NCBI GenBank assembly: GCA_021800795.1
Contig: JAJYYO010000019.1
Location: forward strand, 1 to 64,000
Source of the DNA: Pseudomonadota bacterium
GTDB lineage: Bacteria > Pseudomonadota > Gammaproteobacteria > Burkholderiales > Gallionellaceae
DNA: 64,000 nt
Direction: 5' to 3'
Positions 49,101-56,259 of this stretch are shown here, piece by piece. The translations under genes and the position numbers were made by a program. Positions within the stretch are counted from its first letter, which is position 1. The number at the start of each line of letters is the position of its first letter. The notes beneath the pieces were generated by a model, which did no database searches, had not been told where the DNA came from, and saw only the letters and a program-made list of their open reading frames with translations.

Positions 49101-51356
49101 TCTGCTCTGGCAGCCATACAGCAACAAGAGCAAATTGCCGAATCCGCCCGTCTGGTCGTTCTGGAACGCGAACAGATGGCATGGCAGCTGGCTGAACGGG
49201 AACAGGAACGACTGACCCATGAGCGCCGATTGCTTGAGCAACTGGCTCTGCGAGCTGCTTTGGAGGCCGAGGCGCTTGCCGCCGTGCAGGAACGTACGGC
49301 TGCCGAGCAACGGGCGTGCGATTCTGAGCAGGCGAAAATCCGCAGTGAAGAGCGGGCCTTGATTGCGACAGGGCAACGTGAGCAACTCGAAGAAGCCGCT
49401 CGTCAGATCGCCGTTGAAAATGAGCAAACGAGTTTGAAACTGGCTGAGCAAGCTCAGTTGCGCCTGACGCACGAGTCCGAGTTGCAGGCGCAGCAACTGC
49501 TTCGAGTATCGCTTGAGGCGGAGGCGAATGCAGCCTTGCAGGCGCGGGTTGCAGCGGAACAACAGGCGTGTGCGGCGGAACAGGCAAGAATAGCCGCTGA
49601 GCGGGAGGCCGAGCTGGCGGCGCGTGCGCATGAAGCGGCTCAGCTTGTGGCAGCCGAAGCTGAACAGGAACGGATGCTCCGCGAAAAATCGGCGATAACG
49701 GCCATGCAGCAACGCACACATGTTGCCGAACTCGCCCATCAGGCGGCTGTAGCGCGCGAACAGATGGAAAATCAGCTGGCTGGAGACGAGGGGAAAAAGT
49801 TTGAACTGGAGCGCACCTTGCAGGCTGCGTTGTCGGAAAAACAGTCGCGCCTGGACGAGTCGATGCGGGCGACCCAGGCGCGGATTAAGGCTGAAAATGC
49901 GGCGAGCGAGGCGGAACAGTTGAAAATTGTCGCTGAACAGCAGGCTCAGCGGTTGGCACGAGAACATGAAATGGTACTGCGTCAGTTGGCTCAGGTAGAG
50001 CAGGATAAAATTCGTCATGTAGAGTCTGCACTCGCTGCAACACAGCAAAGTGCGCAGATTGCCGAGGAAGTCCGCTTGTCAACTCGGGAGCGCGAGCAGA
50101 CGGCTTTGCAGTTGCTTGAACAGGAAAAGCTGCATCTGGTGCAGGAGCGCGAATTGCAGTTGCATCAGGAGCAGCGGGCAGCGCTTGAAAAGGAGGCGGT
50201 CGCTGTCATGCAGTCGCGCATCGCGGCTGAACAGCGGGCATGTGAGGCCGAGCAGGTAAAGATTGCCGCAGAGCAGCATGCGTTGAGCCTTGCCGTAGCG
50301 CATGAGGCGGCGTTGCGCAAAGCGGCGCTGGCCGAACAGGAGCGGATTCGTTGTGAAGAAGCCGCCATGTTCGCCACGCGTGAACGCGAAAAAATTGCCG
50401 AGGATGCCCGCATTGCAGCAGCTGAACGCGAGCGGATGGAAAATCAGCTGGCCAGGCAAACGCAGCAACTGACGGAGAGGGAGTGTACTCTGCAGGAAGC
50501 CCTGTCCTATAAGCTGACGATTGCGGAAAAAAACGCGCAATCCAGACAAGCCCGTATTGAGGCTGAGCAACGTGCGATTGATGCAGAGCAGGAAAAGTTG
50601 CGTTTTGAAGAATCCGCCCAACGCGAGGCGGATGAACGAATTGGCGAGATCGAGCGGCAAATCGAAGCAACCTCCGAGGAGATTGCCAAAACCGGCGCGC
50701 AACGCATGGCGGAGCAGCAGCGTGCTCTCGAAGCCGAGCAGGCGAGGCACCGGGCCCAGTTGCTGGAACTTCAGGCGGCGGCGGAATTGGCCGCTGCCGC
50801 AGAACAGGCAGAACAAGCGGCCTCGCAAAGGCTGATAGAACAGCAACAATTGCTCTCCCAGCAACAATTGAAGTTGGCGGCTGAACAACAACTGCTGGTT
50901 GCCACGGAGCAGCGCAGAAGGGCCGAGGAACAGGCCGGGGCGGCGGCTGCCGAACATATTTCAGCCGAGCAAATGGCGATCGTACAGGCTCAGGAAAAGT
51001 TGCTGCTGGAAAAACAGGCCGCACAACAGGCGCGGCAACTGGCCGAATTTGAAGAACAGGAAACCAGACGGTTAACTTCGTCAGTTGAGCAATCGCGCAT
51101 TGAACTGGCGCCGCTTCTGATGAGTGCGCGGCAGCGCAAAGTCTCGCGTCTGATCAAGACGGGCAAGGCGCTGGGATTGCTATCGATGGCGGTTCTGCTC
51201 GGCTATTACTGGATCAATGAGCGCTCTGTTCAATCAGTCAAACAGGCGGGCATCGCTGAACAGGTTGAACCGCCTGTATCGAAAGACGCTCAGGCAGATG
51301 AGTCACCGCACCAGTCAGGCATGTTAAAACTGTCAAAACAATTGAAACAGGATTAG
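46176..51356 (+). CDS. giant repetitive coiled-coil protein with C-terminal membrane anchor
   Basis: The 1726-residue protein is almost entirely Ala, Glu, Gln, Leu and Arg, with heptad periodicity throughout and no proline-rich breaks. Residues 815-1458 consist of exact-length 112-residue repeats. Near the C-terminus a basic RQRKVSRLIKTGK precedes one membrane helix (ALGLLSMAVLLGYYWI, about 1665-1680) and a 46-residue tail; the positive-inside rule puts the coil in the cytoplasm. There is no signal peptide. If it is one continuous helix it would reach roughly 240 nm (1.5 angstrom per residue, my estimate). No known family is recognised; TolA-like or cytoskeletal filament roles are guesses. 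Its stop codon overlaps that of glnD. Confidence 0.85.
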   Translation: MSPPNKFRLVGNDSEEHRAQSQAIQEARAHQEAETQAGFSAQARARAEAHARAIAQARVKMEMELIAQLEAKCQEEARLSELAQARMEVEKQLAEELQEKLLLEKRLTEENQARVLAERRAQEELTQRLQAEQIVRAAADNKIRAEGELQELVEQQYQTELAAQQRAEAEIRAIRVKADRLQAQIEQVVSERMAREQLLLSQAEEKLQIEAQLSAAASLRVESEAEVLRLAQERADSEQYEMEQIGKRLESERDAAKAAESRSRLEQQAAGLAREKTSTDLTIARLLQEKVRKEQEAIALLSARQLAEQAVVEAHAARAEAESYAIAELEARLQAERDAEQAAVARAEAEKAAVDLAIQRSHADEQAKAAADARVQHERLAYEAAKQRVQVEANARIEAERKITAEQETAQLLRARIDADKKAAEQHEQTHALLLQEAHDANERVASESLALQAAAQKVSTGRDQLIFAQQRAELEMQATLALELQLQVEAQAISAANERILAAQLAQRAAEEKLHIEAGLLEAEQQREQAEQLARQHLLEKLQLQNAALQAAQLRAESLANEKLIIEHGLQAEQALIATAQQKTSVIEQAAEEALQRIALETEALHVAQTQLEAETRAIAAIEARMAAQLQAIESDNQRIEMEVRAQEIAETMRQLNERANQDAKEQEQAAIRALNIVKLRAGTERLALKQKEDQIHAEALATAALQKQMSEARQAHEQALLRAENMAKLRIAEVQEATRLEEERIRSEAVAAVAARKQAEVARAATGAAVLREQLAAQLDEQEALRLANERELLEQLEQRAALEEQASVAVQARLEAEQQACEAEQLKIAAEQQARQLALSHEQAQRQAAEAEQEKIQSEEAAIIAVNQLEQIGREARRLAEEREQMARHLIEREQQRLENERELQAQQALHDALMAEAAEALQSRLAAEHQACEAEQLRIAAEQQASQLALAHEATQRQLVEAAQEKIRLEESALAAIQQQEQIAESARLVVLEREQMAWQLAEREQERLTHERRLLEQLALRAALEAEALAAVQERTAAEQRACDSEQAKIRSEERALIATGQREQLEEAARQIAVENEQTSLKLAEQAQLRLTHESELQAQQLLRVSLEAEANAALQARVAAEQQACAAEQARIAAEREAELAARAHEAAQLVAAEAEQERMLREKSAITAMQQRTHVAELAHQAAVAREQMENQLAGDEGKKFELERTLQAALSEKQSRLDESMRATQARIKAENAASEAEQLKIVAEQQAQRLAREHEMVLRQLAQVEQDKIRHVESALAATQQSAQIAEEVRLSTREREQTALQLLEQEKLHLVQERELQLHQEQRAALEKEAVAVMQSRIAAEQRACEAEQVKIAAEQHALSLAVAHEAALRKAALAEQERIRCEEAAMFATREREKIAEDARIAAAERERMENQLARQTQQLTERECTLQEALSYKLTIAEKNAQSRQARIEAEQRAIDAEQEKLRFEESAQREADERIGEIERQIEATSEEIAKTGAQRMAEQQRALEAEQARHRAQLLELQAAAELAAAAEQAEQAASQRLIEQQQLLSQQQLKLAAEQQLLVATEQRRRAEEQAGAAAAEHISAEQMAIVQAQEKLLLEKQAAQQARQLAEFEEQETRRLTSSVEQSRIELAPLLMSARQRKVSRLIKTGKALGLLSMAVLLGYYWINERSVQSVKQAGIAEQVEPPVSKDAQADESPHQSGMLKLSKQLKQD
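48618..50549 (+). repeat. 336-bp (112-residue) tandem repeats, six units
   Basis: Units start at 48618, 48954, 49290, 49542, 49878 and 50214; all are 336 bp except the third, which is 252 bp. Unit starts read ARLEAEQQACEAEQ, SRLAAEHQACEAEQ, ERTAAEQRACDSEQ, ARVAAEQQACAAEQ, ARIKAENAASEAEQ, SRIAAEQRACEAEQ. 112 residues are 16 heptads and the short unit lacks exactly 28 residues, four heptads, so the coil register is never broken. Sequence identity between units is moderate. A degenerate partial unit precedes (70 residues in register) and another follows at 50550. Confidence 0.93.
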
Positions 51357-53899
51357 AGTTTTTCCAGCAATTCGTTAAGGAATGCGCTGGATTCCTGCGG
51401 GTTGTCCAGAATTGCACCGCTGATCCAGAACACATCTTCGGCACGACTTCCCAGCGTGTTGATCTTGGCCCGGTGCAGGTGGATGTCGTGTTTGTCGAGC
51501 ATTTGTGCCAGGCGTGCCAGAAGCCCGGGGCGGTCGCCGGTAATCAGCGAGAGCACGTACATGCCGTGGCGGTCTTTTTCGATATTGATTTTGGTATTGA
51601 TCGGGAAATGCTTGAGTTGCCGGCTGACACGTCCTGCTGCGATGGGCTCTACCGGCTTGGCCTGTACGATTTTCTGGGTCAGCTCAAATTCGATATAGTT
51701 CATCAGGTCGCGGTAGGCCATTTCGCTGCGGGTGACTTCCATGATCTGAAAGCTGTTCAGCGCGTAACCATGCTGGGTGGTGTGGATCTTGGCCTCGACG
51801 ATGGTGTAGTGCATGCGTGAAAAAAACGCACAAATGCGCGCGAACAGATAACGCTGGTCCGGACAATATACCATCACCTGCAGGCCGGTTCCGGCGCGAC
51901 TCAGGCGCGTCTTGACGACAGGCGTGGTGTTGTTGACCCGGAAAGCAAGCAGTCGACTATGCCAGGCGATTTCCTGTGCTTCATGGTCGAGAAAATAGCT
52001 GTCATCGAGTTGCGCCCAAAGCAGACGGTAGGACTCGGGTGCAATGGCATATAAATTCAGTGTGGCGGCGGCCTGGGTGCGGATTTCCGCCAGATGGTTG
52101 GCGGAGGCGCCCACCTTCAGATAACGGCGCGTCAGATGGAACAGGTCTTCCATCAGTTTGGCCTTCCAGGCGTTCCATACTTTCGGGCTGGTACCCTGTA
52201 CGTCGGCCACGGTCAGCAGATACAGCGCGACCAGATAGCGCTCGTTTCTGATTTTCCCGGCAAATGAGGCAATGACTTCAGGGTCGCCCAGATCCTGTTT
52301 TTGCGCCGTGGCAGACAGGGTGAGATGCTGTTCGACCAGCCACACCACCAGATCGCTGTCGTCCCGGCTCAAACCGTGGTGCGTGCAAAACAGGCGCGCG
52401 TCCTTTTTACCCAGTTGCGAATGATCGCCGCCGCGCCCCTTGGCGATGTCGTGGAACAGTCCCGCGATATACAGCACTTCAGGTCTTGCAAACTCGCTCA
52501 TCAGTTTGTTGCACAGCGGGAGTTCGTGCGCGTGTTTGGGCAGCGCAAAACGGCGCAGATTGCGCACCACCATCAGGATATGTTCGTCCACCGTGAAGAC
52601 GTGAAACAGGTCGTGCTGCATCTGCCCTACGATGCGTCCGAAGGCGGGAATATAGCGTCCCAGTATGCCGTATTGGCGCATGCGGCGCAGTGCGTGGTTA
52701 ACCCCTTGCGGTTGGCGCAGGATTGCCATGAATTGCGCCCGGTTGTGCGGGTTGCGGCGAAACGCAGCGTCGATATGCGGTTGCGCACGCCACAAGGCAC
52801 GCAAGGTTTTCGCGGTGAGATCGGTCAGTTCGGGGTTGCGCTGCATGATTAAAAAAAGCTCGAAGATCGCCTCCGGATTGTGTTCGAACAGCTGTTCATC
52901 GCGTATTTCCAGCAAGTCGCCGATGATGCGGAATCGCTCGTTCAGTGCGCGCTGCGGAGGCGTTTCGCGGAACAGATAGTCATGCAGGTTTTGCAGCAAA
53001 ATGGTATTGAACTGGCGCACCGCAAGTTTGGTGCGGTAATAGCGCTGCATTAAATGCTCGCTGGCCCGCCGGTTTGCCGAGGCAACGATGCCCATTTGTT
53101 CTGCAAGGGCGGTCTGAAAGTCGAACATCAAACGGTCTTCACGGCGGTGGGCGAGATAATGCAGGCGCGTGCGCAGCGTCTGCAGCAAGGCGTCGTGCCG
53201 CGCGATCTGGCGTGCTTCCGAACGGCTTATCAGTCCGGCGCTGGCCAGGTCCGACCAGCCTGTACCCAGATCCGCCGCGCGGCTGATCCAGGTAATGGTT
53301 TGCAGATCGCGCAGGCCGCCCGGGCTTTCCTTGAGATTGGGCTCAAGATTGAAATCTGCGTCGTCAAAGCGGGCATGACGCACCTGTTGCTCGTGCAGTT
53401 TGGCTTTATAAAATTCGCGCGGATCAAGATTTTCCGCAACCGTTGTGTGCAACTGATCGAACAGGGGCGAATTTCCACACAGCAGACGCGCTTCGAGCAG
53501 ATTGGTCTGCACCGTGATATCTTTTGATTCCTCGGTGCATTCAGCGACGGTGCGGATGCTGTGGCCGACTTCCAGGCCGATGTCCCACAACAGCGCCACC
53601 AGTTCGTGCAGTTTGATCTGCAAGGCTTCATCGGGTTCGCCGCCCAGCAGGATCAGCAGGTCGATATCCGACTTGGGGTACAGCTCGCCACGCCCGTAAC
53701 CGCCGACCGCGATCAGCGCCAGGTTTTCCGGCAAATCCATCTGTTGCCAGATGAGGCGCAAGTGCCGGTCTATCAGTTCGCTGTGCGCTTTGAGCAGACG
53801 TGCCGCTTTGCCGTGTTGCAGAAAAGCTTGTTCAAGGGCCAGCCTGTCCCGGCGCAATGAATCGCGAAGCTCAATCATGTCACAGCGTTGATCCGGCAT
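51353..53899 (-). CDS. glnD: bifunctional [protein-PII] uridylyltransferase/uridylyl-removing enzyme
   Basis: GlnD senses glutamine and adds or removes UMP on P-II Tyr51. The 848 residues show the nucleotidyltransferase motif VGGYGRGELYPKSDIDLL (about 64-82), the HD hydrolase domain (YIAGLFHDIAKGRGGDHS) and two C-terminal ACT domains (VMVYCPDQRYLFARIC; VLSLITGDRPGLLARLAQ). Length matches the family. Its P-II substrate is encoded at 20634. It lies 10 bp downstream of map, so the two form an operon, and converges on the giant coiled-coil gene with overlapping stops. Confidence 0.96.
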   Translation of the reverse strand: MPDQRCDMIELRDSLRRDRLALEQAFLQHGKAARLLKAHSELIDRHLRLIWQQMDLPENLALIAVGGYGRGELYPKSDIDLLILLGGEPDEALQIKLHELVALLWDIGLEVGHSIRTVAECTEESKDITVQTNLLEARLLCGNSPLFDQLHTTVAENLDPREFYKAKLHEQQVRHARFDDADFNLEPNLKESPGGLRDLQTITWISRAADLGTGWSDLASAGLISRSEARQIARHDALLQTLRTRLHYLAHRREDRLMFDFQTALAEQMGIVASANRRASEHLMQRYYRTKLAVRQFNTILLQNLHDYLFRETPPQRALNERFRIIGDLLEIRDEQLFEHNPEAIFELFLIMQRNPELTDLTAKTLRALWRAQPHIDAAFRRNPHNRAQFMAILRQPQGVNHALRRMRQYGILGRYIPAFGRIVGQMQHDLFHVFTVDEHILMVVRNLRRFALPKHAHELPLCNKLMSEFARPEVLYIAGLFHDIAKGRGGDHSQLGKKDARLFCTHHGLSRDDSDLVVWLVEQHLTLSATAQKQDLGDPEVIASFAGKIRNERYLVALYLLTVADVQGTSPKVWNAWKAKLMEDLFHLTRRYLKVGASANHLAEIRTQAAATLNLYAIAPESYRLLWAQLDDSYFLDHEAQEIAWHSRLLAFRVNNTTPVVKTRLSRAGTGLQVMVYCPDQRYLFARICAFFSRMHYTIVEAKIHTTQHGYALNSFQIMEVTRSEMAYRDLMNYIEFELTQKIVQAKPVEPIAAGRVSRQLKHFPINTKINIEKDRHGMYVLSLITGDRPGLLARLAQMLDKHDIHLHRAKINTLGSRAEDVFWISGAILDNPQESSAFLNELLEKL

Positions 53900-53909
53900 G
53901 ACGGCTAAC

Positions 53910-54704
53910 CTACAACGGGGGCGGGGCGGGACAGCCGGCGGACAGGGTCAGCACTTCAAAGCCGGTCTCGGTCACCAGTATGGTGTGTTCGTATTGGGCT
54001 GACAGGCTATGGTCGCGCGTCACCACCGTCCAGCCATCATTCAGTTGCTTGATGTCTTTTTTTCCGGCATTGATCATCGGCTCGATGGTGAACACCATGC
54101 CGGCTTCCAGCTTTAAGCCGGTTTTCGGGCGACCGTAATGCAGCACTTGCGGCTCTTCATGGAAATTTGCGCCGATACCGTGACCGCAAAACTCGCGCAC
54201 TACGCTGTAGCCCAGCGGTTCGACGAAGCTCTGAATCGCGTGGCCTATATCGCCCAGATAGGCGCCCGCCCTGACCTTGCGGATGGCGCGCCACATGGAC
54301 TGATAAGTGGTCTCGCACAGGCGTTTTGCCTGGATCGAGGGTTCGCCGACATAGAACATGCGGCTGCTGTCGCCGTGATAACCGTCCTTGATCACGGTGA
54401 TGTCGAGATTGACGATGTCGCCGTTTTTCAGCACCTTGTCGCTCGGCACGCCGTGGCAGATCTGGTGATTGATCGAGGTGCAGATGGATTTCGGGTAAGG
54501 CGTGTGTCCTCCGGGCGCGTAGTTAAGCGGCGCGGGGATGGCCTGCTGCACATCGACGATCAGGTCGTGACACAGTCGGTCCAGCTCGTTGGTGGTGATG
54601 CCGGCCTTGACGAACGGGCCGATGTAATCGAGCACTTCGCTGGTCAGTCGGCCGGCGACGCGCATTTTCTCGATTTCCTGAGGGGTCTTGATGGAAACGG
54701 ACAT
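53910..54704 (-). CDS. map: type I methionine aminopeptidase
   Basis: Map removes the initiator methionine from new proteins. The 264-residue protein begins MSVSIKTPQEIEKMRVAGRL and has the five metal ligands in NLDITVIKDGYHGDSSRMF (two Asp), FCGHGIGANFHEEP (His) and MVFTIEPMIN (Glu), plus the DHSLSAQYEHTILVTETG end (Glu). Length is normal. The usual partner in many genomes is rpsB upstream; here map is followed by glnD and preceded by the Wadjet operon. Confidence 0.96.
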   Translation of the reverse strand: MSVSIKTPQEIEKMRVAGRLTSEVLDYIGPFVKAGITTNELDRLCHDLIVDVQQAIPAPLNYAPGGHTPYPKSICTSINHQICHGVPSDKVLKNGDIVNLDITVIKDGYHGDSSRMFYVGEPSIQAKRLCETTYQSMWRAIRKVRAGAYLGDIGHAIQSFVEPLGYSVVREFCGHGIGANFHEEPQVLHYGRPKTGLKLEAGMVFTIEPMINAGKKDIKQLNDGWTVVTRDHSLSAQYEHTILVTETGFEVLTLSAGCPAPPPL

Positions 54705-54935
54705 GTATATTCAATCTGTTAAAAGTTGCCGAGGATAGCACGGGAGCGATATTCCCGACAAATTCGTTTAACGTAAAACTCGCGCAGCAAGACCGTGTTC
54801 CTTTCCACCGCTTGCGGGGAGAGTAGGTAGGTCGGGTTTTCGTTCAGGAATAGCCTCATCGCTTATATTCTGTGGGATAAACAGAATCTTAGGCTTAGTT
54901 CTTTCAAGCCTTGGATAATGTTTAGTAGTTCCATC

Positions 54936-54952
54936 AATGCCCTTGCGGCATT
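54936..54952 (-). other. hairpin at the jetD stop codon
   Basis: AATGCC-CTTGC-GGCATT is a 6-bp stem that begins at the jetD stop and could form at the mRNA 3' end. A second hairpin, ATTCTGT/ACAGAAT, lies at 54867-54887. Neither is followed by a T-run. The 246-bp jetD-map spacer has no other feature I can support. Confidence 0.35.
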
Positions 54953-56120
54953 AACCCGACTTCGTGCGCAAGCAGGCTGCTATCTGCCCGAAGGGGATGC
55001 GCTCCTGTTCAAGTCGCAGTGCGATACCCTCGGGTGATAACAGTGCGGCGCAGGTGGCGCGTTCCGTGTCGGTCAAACAGGCCGGAATTTCTTTCACGGG
55101 AGAGGCTTCCGTGACACACAGGCTGCGATTGGCTGCCAGCGTCGCGCTATCCATCAGCATCGATTCAACATGCGGGAATATTTCGCGAAAACGGGACAGA
55201 ATCGCAAAACCGTGCGTGTCCAGGTCGCCCCAGTAAACGATGCGTTTGGTTTTTAACCAGTCCGCCTGGGCTAAGCTGCCTATACCGTAACCCAATGAAA
55301 AGATGACCATGCTTTTTGGCGCAGCCGGAAAGGCCAGCCCGTTCACTTTGTTTTCGGTGACATACACACAGTCCACGTCCAGTTCAAGGCGGCAAAAATC
55401 CGCCAAAGGCAACGTGAGGTCGGTAAGTCCTGACAGCGTAATCGCAGGATCAAGCAGCCGGAAGCGAATCAGGTGCTGGTCATAACGCAGGCCATAGCGT
55501 TGCTCGAATTTATTGGCTTCACATTCAATGGCGGACGGGGGCAGCAGGGCATCCAGCAAAACGGTCAGTTGCGTGGTGTGCTGCTCGATAAATTTGCTGT
55601 CGATGTCGGGCAGGTCAATCTGGCGGATATAAATATCCGGTCTCGGGTGTGCGATGAACCAGTCGACAACGTCCAGCAGCTTGTGCCAACTCGCCAGATT
55701 GTCCGCCAGATGGCGCGGCTTGTCGTGCAATATGCAGGCCAGGGCAGGGTGTCGCCCGACGGTTTGCAGCGCCAGTTGCTTGAATTGCGTTGCCTCGCGA
55801 AGTTTTCCGATGAAGCGTAAAAAATCCTGTTCTGTTTCAAAATAAATCCTGCCGGGCAAATGCTGCTCGCCCAATTGGCGATGCGACACAGGCTCGAAAT
55901 CAATCCGGTAGCCGTATCCCAGCGTGGCTTTGGATGAGGCCTTGAGTTCCTGCAAGGATTTGCCGATACTGGCGAATTCATTCAGCAATTCACGGCCGGC
56001 CGGCTTGCCGAACGGGATGTCGAGTGCCTGCCAGGGCGCGCCGGATAGGCACAGGCGGTGATAGGCATAACTGCTCCAGTACCGCTGCGCCTTGGCGCGT
56101 ATGTCTTGCGGGGTAATCAT
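54951..56120 (-). CDS. jetD: Wadjet anti-plasmid system nuclease subunit JetD
   Basis: JetD is the Toprim-type endonuclease of Wadjet, which cuts circular DNA that the SMC complex JetABC has extruded. The ATG at 56120 (MITPQDIRAKAQRYW) gives 389 residues: an N-terminal DUF3322 part and a C-terminal DUF2220 Toprim domain with a conserved Glu in CVYVTENKVNGLAF and the DxD-bearing YWGDLDTHGFAIL. The ORF-track start at 56192 runs through a heptad repeat. There is no Shine-Dalgarno; the ATG abuts that repeat. It is the last gene of the operon. Confidence 0.92.
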   Translation of the reverse strand: MITPQDIRAKAQRYWSSYAYHRLCLSGAPWQALDIPFGKPAGRELLNEFASIGKSLQELKASSKATLGYGYRIDFEPVSHRQLGEQHLPGRIYFETEQDFLRFIGKLREATQFKQLALQTVGRHPALACILHDKPRHLADNLASWHKLLDVVDWFIAHPRPDIYIRQIDLPDIDSKFIEQHTTQLTVLLDALLPPSAIECEANKFEQRYGLRYDQHLIRFRLLDPAITLSGLTDLTLPLADFCRLELDVDCVYVTENKVNGLAFPAAPKSMVIFSLGYGIGSLAQADWLKTKRIVYWGDLDTHGFAILSRFREIFPHVESMLMDSATLAANRSLCVTEASPVKEIPACLTDTERATCAALLSPEGIALRLEQERIPFGQIAACLRTKSG

Positions 56121-56259
56121 GTCAGATGACAGAAGACAGAAGACGGAAAACAGAAGACGGAAGACAGATCGTCGAGTGCCGCAAAGCGGCACACCAATTA
56201 TAGATGCGGCTGAGCCGCGACAAATCCTCTGTCATCTGTCTTCTGCCTTCTGTCCTCTG
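56121..56259. repeat. heptanucleotide inverted repeat at the jetC-jetD junction
   Basis: On the plus strand the left arm reads GACAGAA, GACAGAA, GACGGAA, AACAGAA, GACGGAA, GACAGAT in exact 7-nt register (56128-56169); the right arm reads CTGTCAT, CTGTCTT, CTGCCTT, CTGTCCT (56229-56256). The arms are complementary. The loop contains GTGCCGC-AAA-GCGGCAC and a second small hairpin. The right arm encodes the last residues of JetC (GQKAEDR), and the left arm adjoins the jetD start. Confidence 0.9.

Noticed and set aside
46413-50957. several 200-350-residue minus-strand frames opposite the giant coiled-coil gene
   Set aside because: They are Leu/Phe/Cys-rich complements of the Gln/Glu/Ala-rich sense frame and share the 336-bp repeat, so they follow from the sense sequence.
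56121-56259. CRISPR or insertion-sequence end near jetC-jetD
   Set aside because: The repeats are 7 nt long and continuous, with no spacers and no transposase, so the heptad family explains them.
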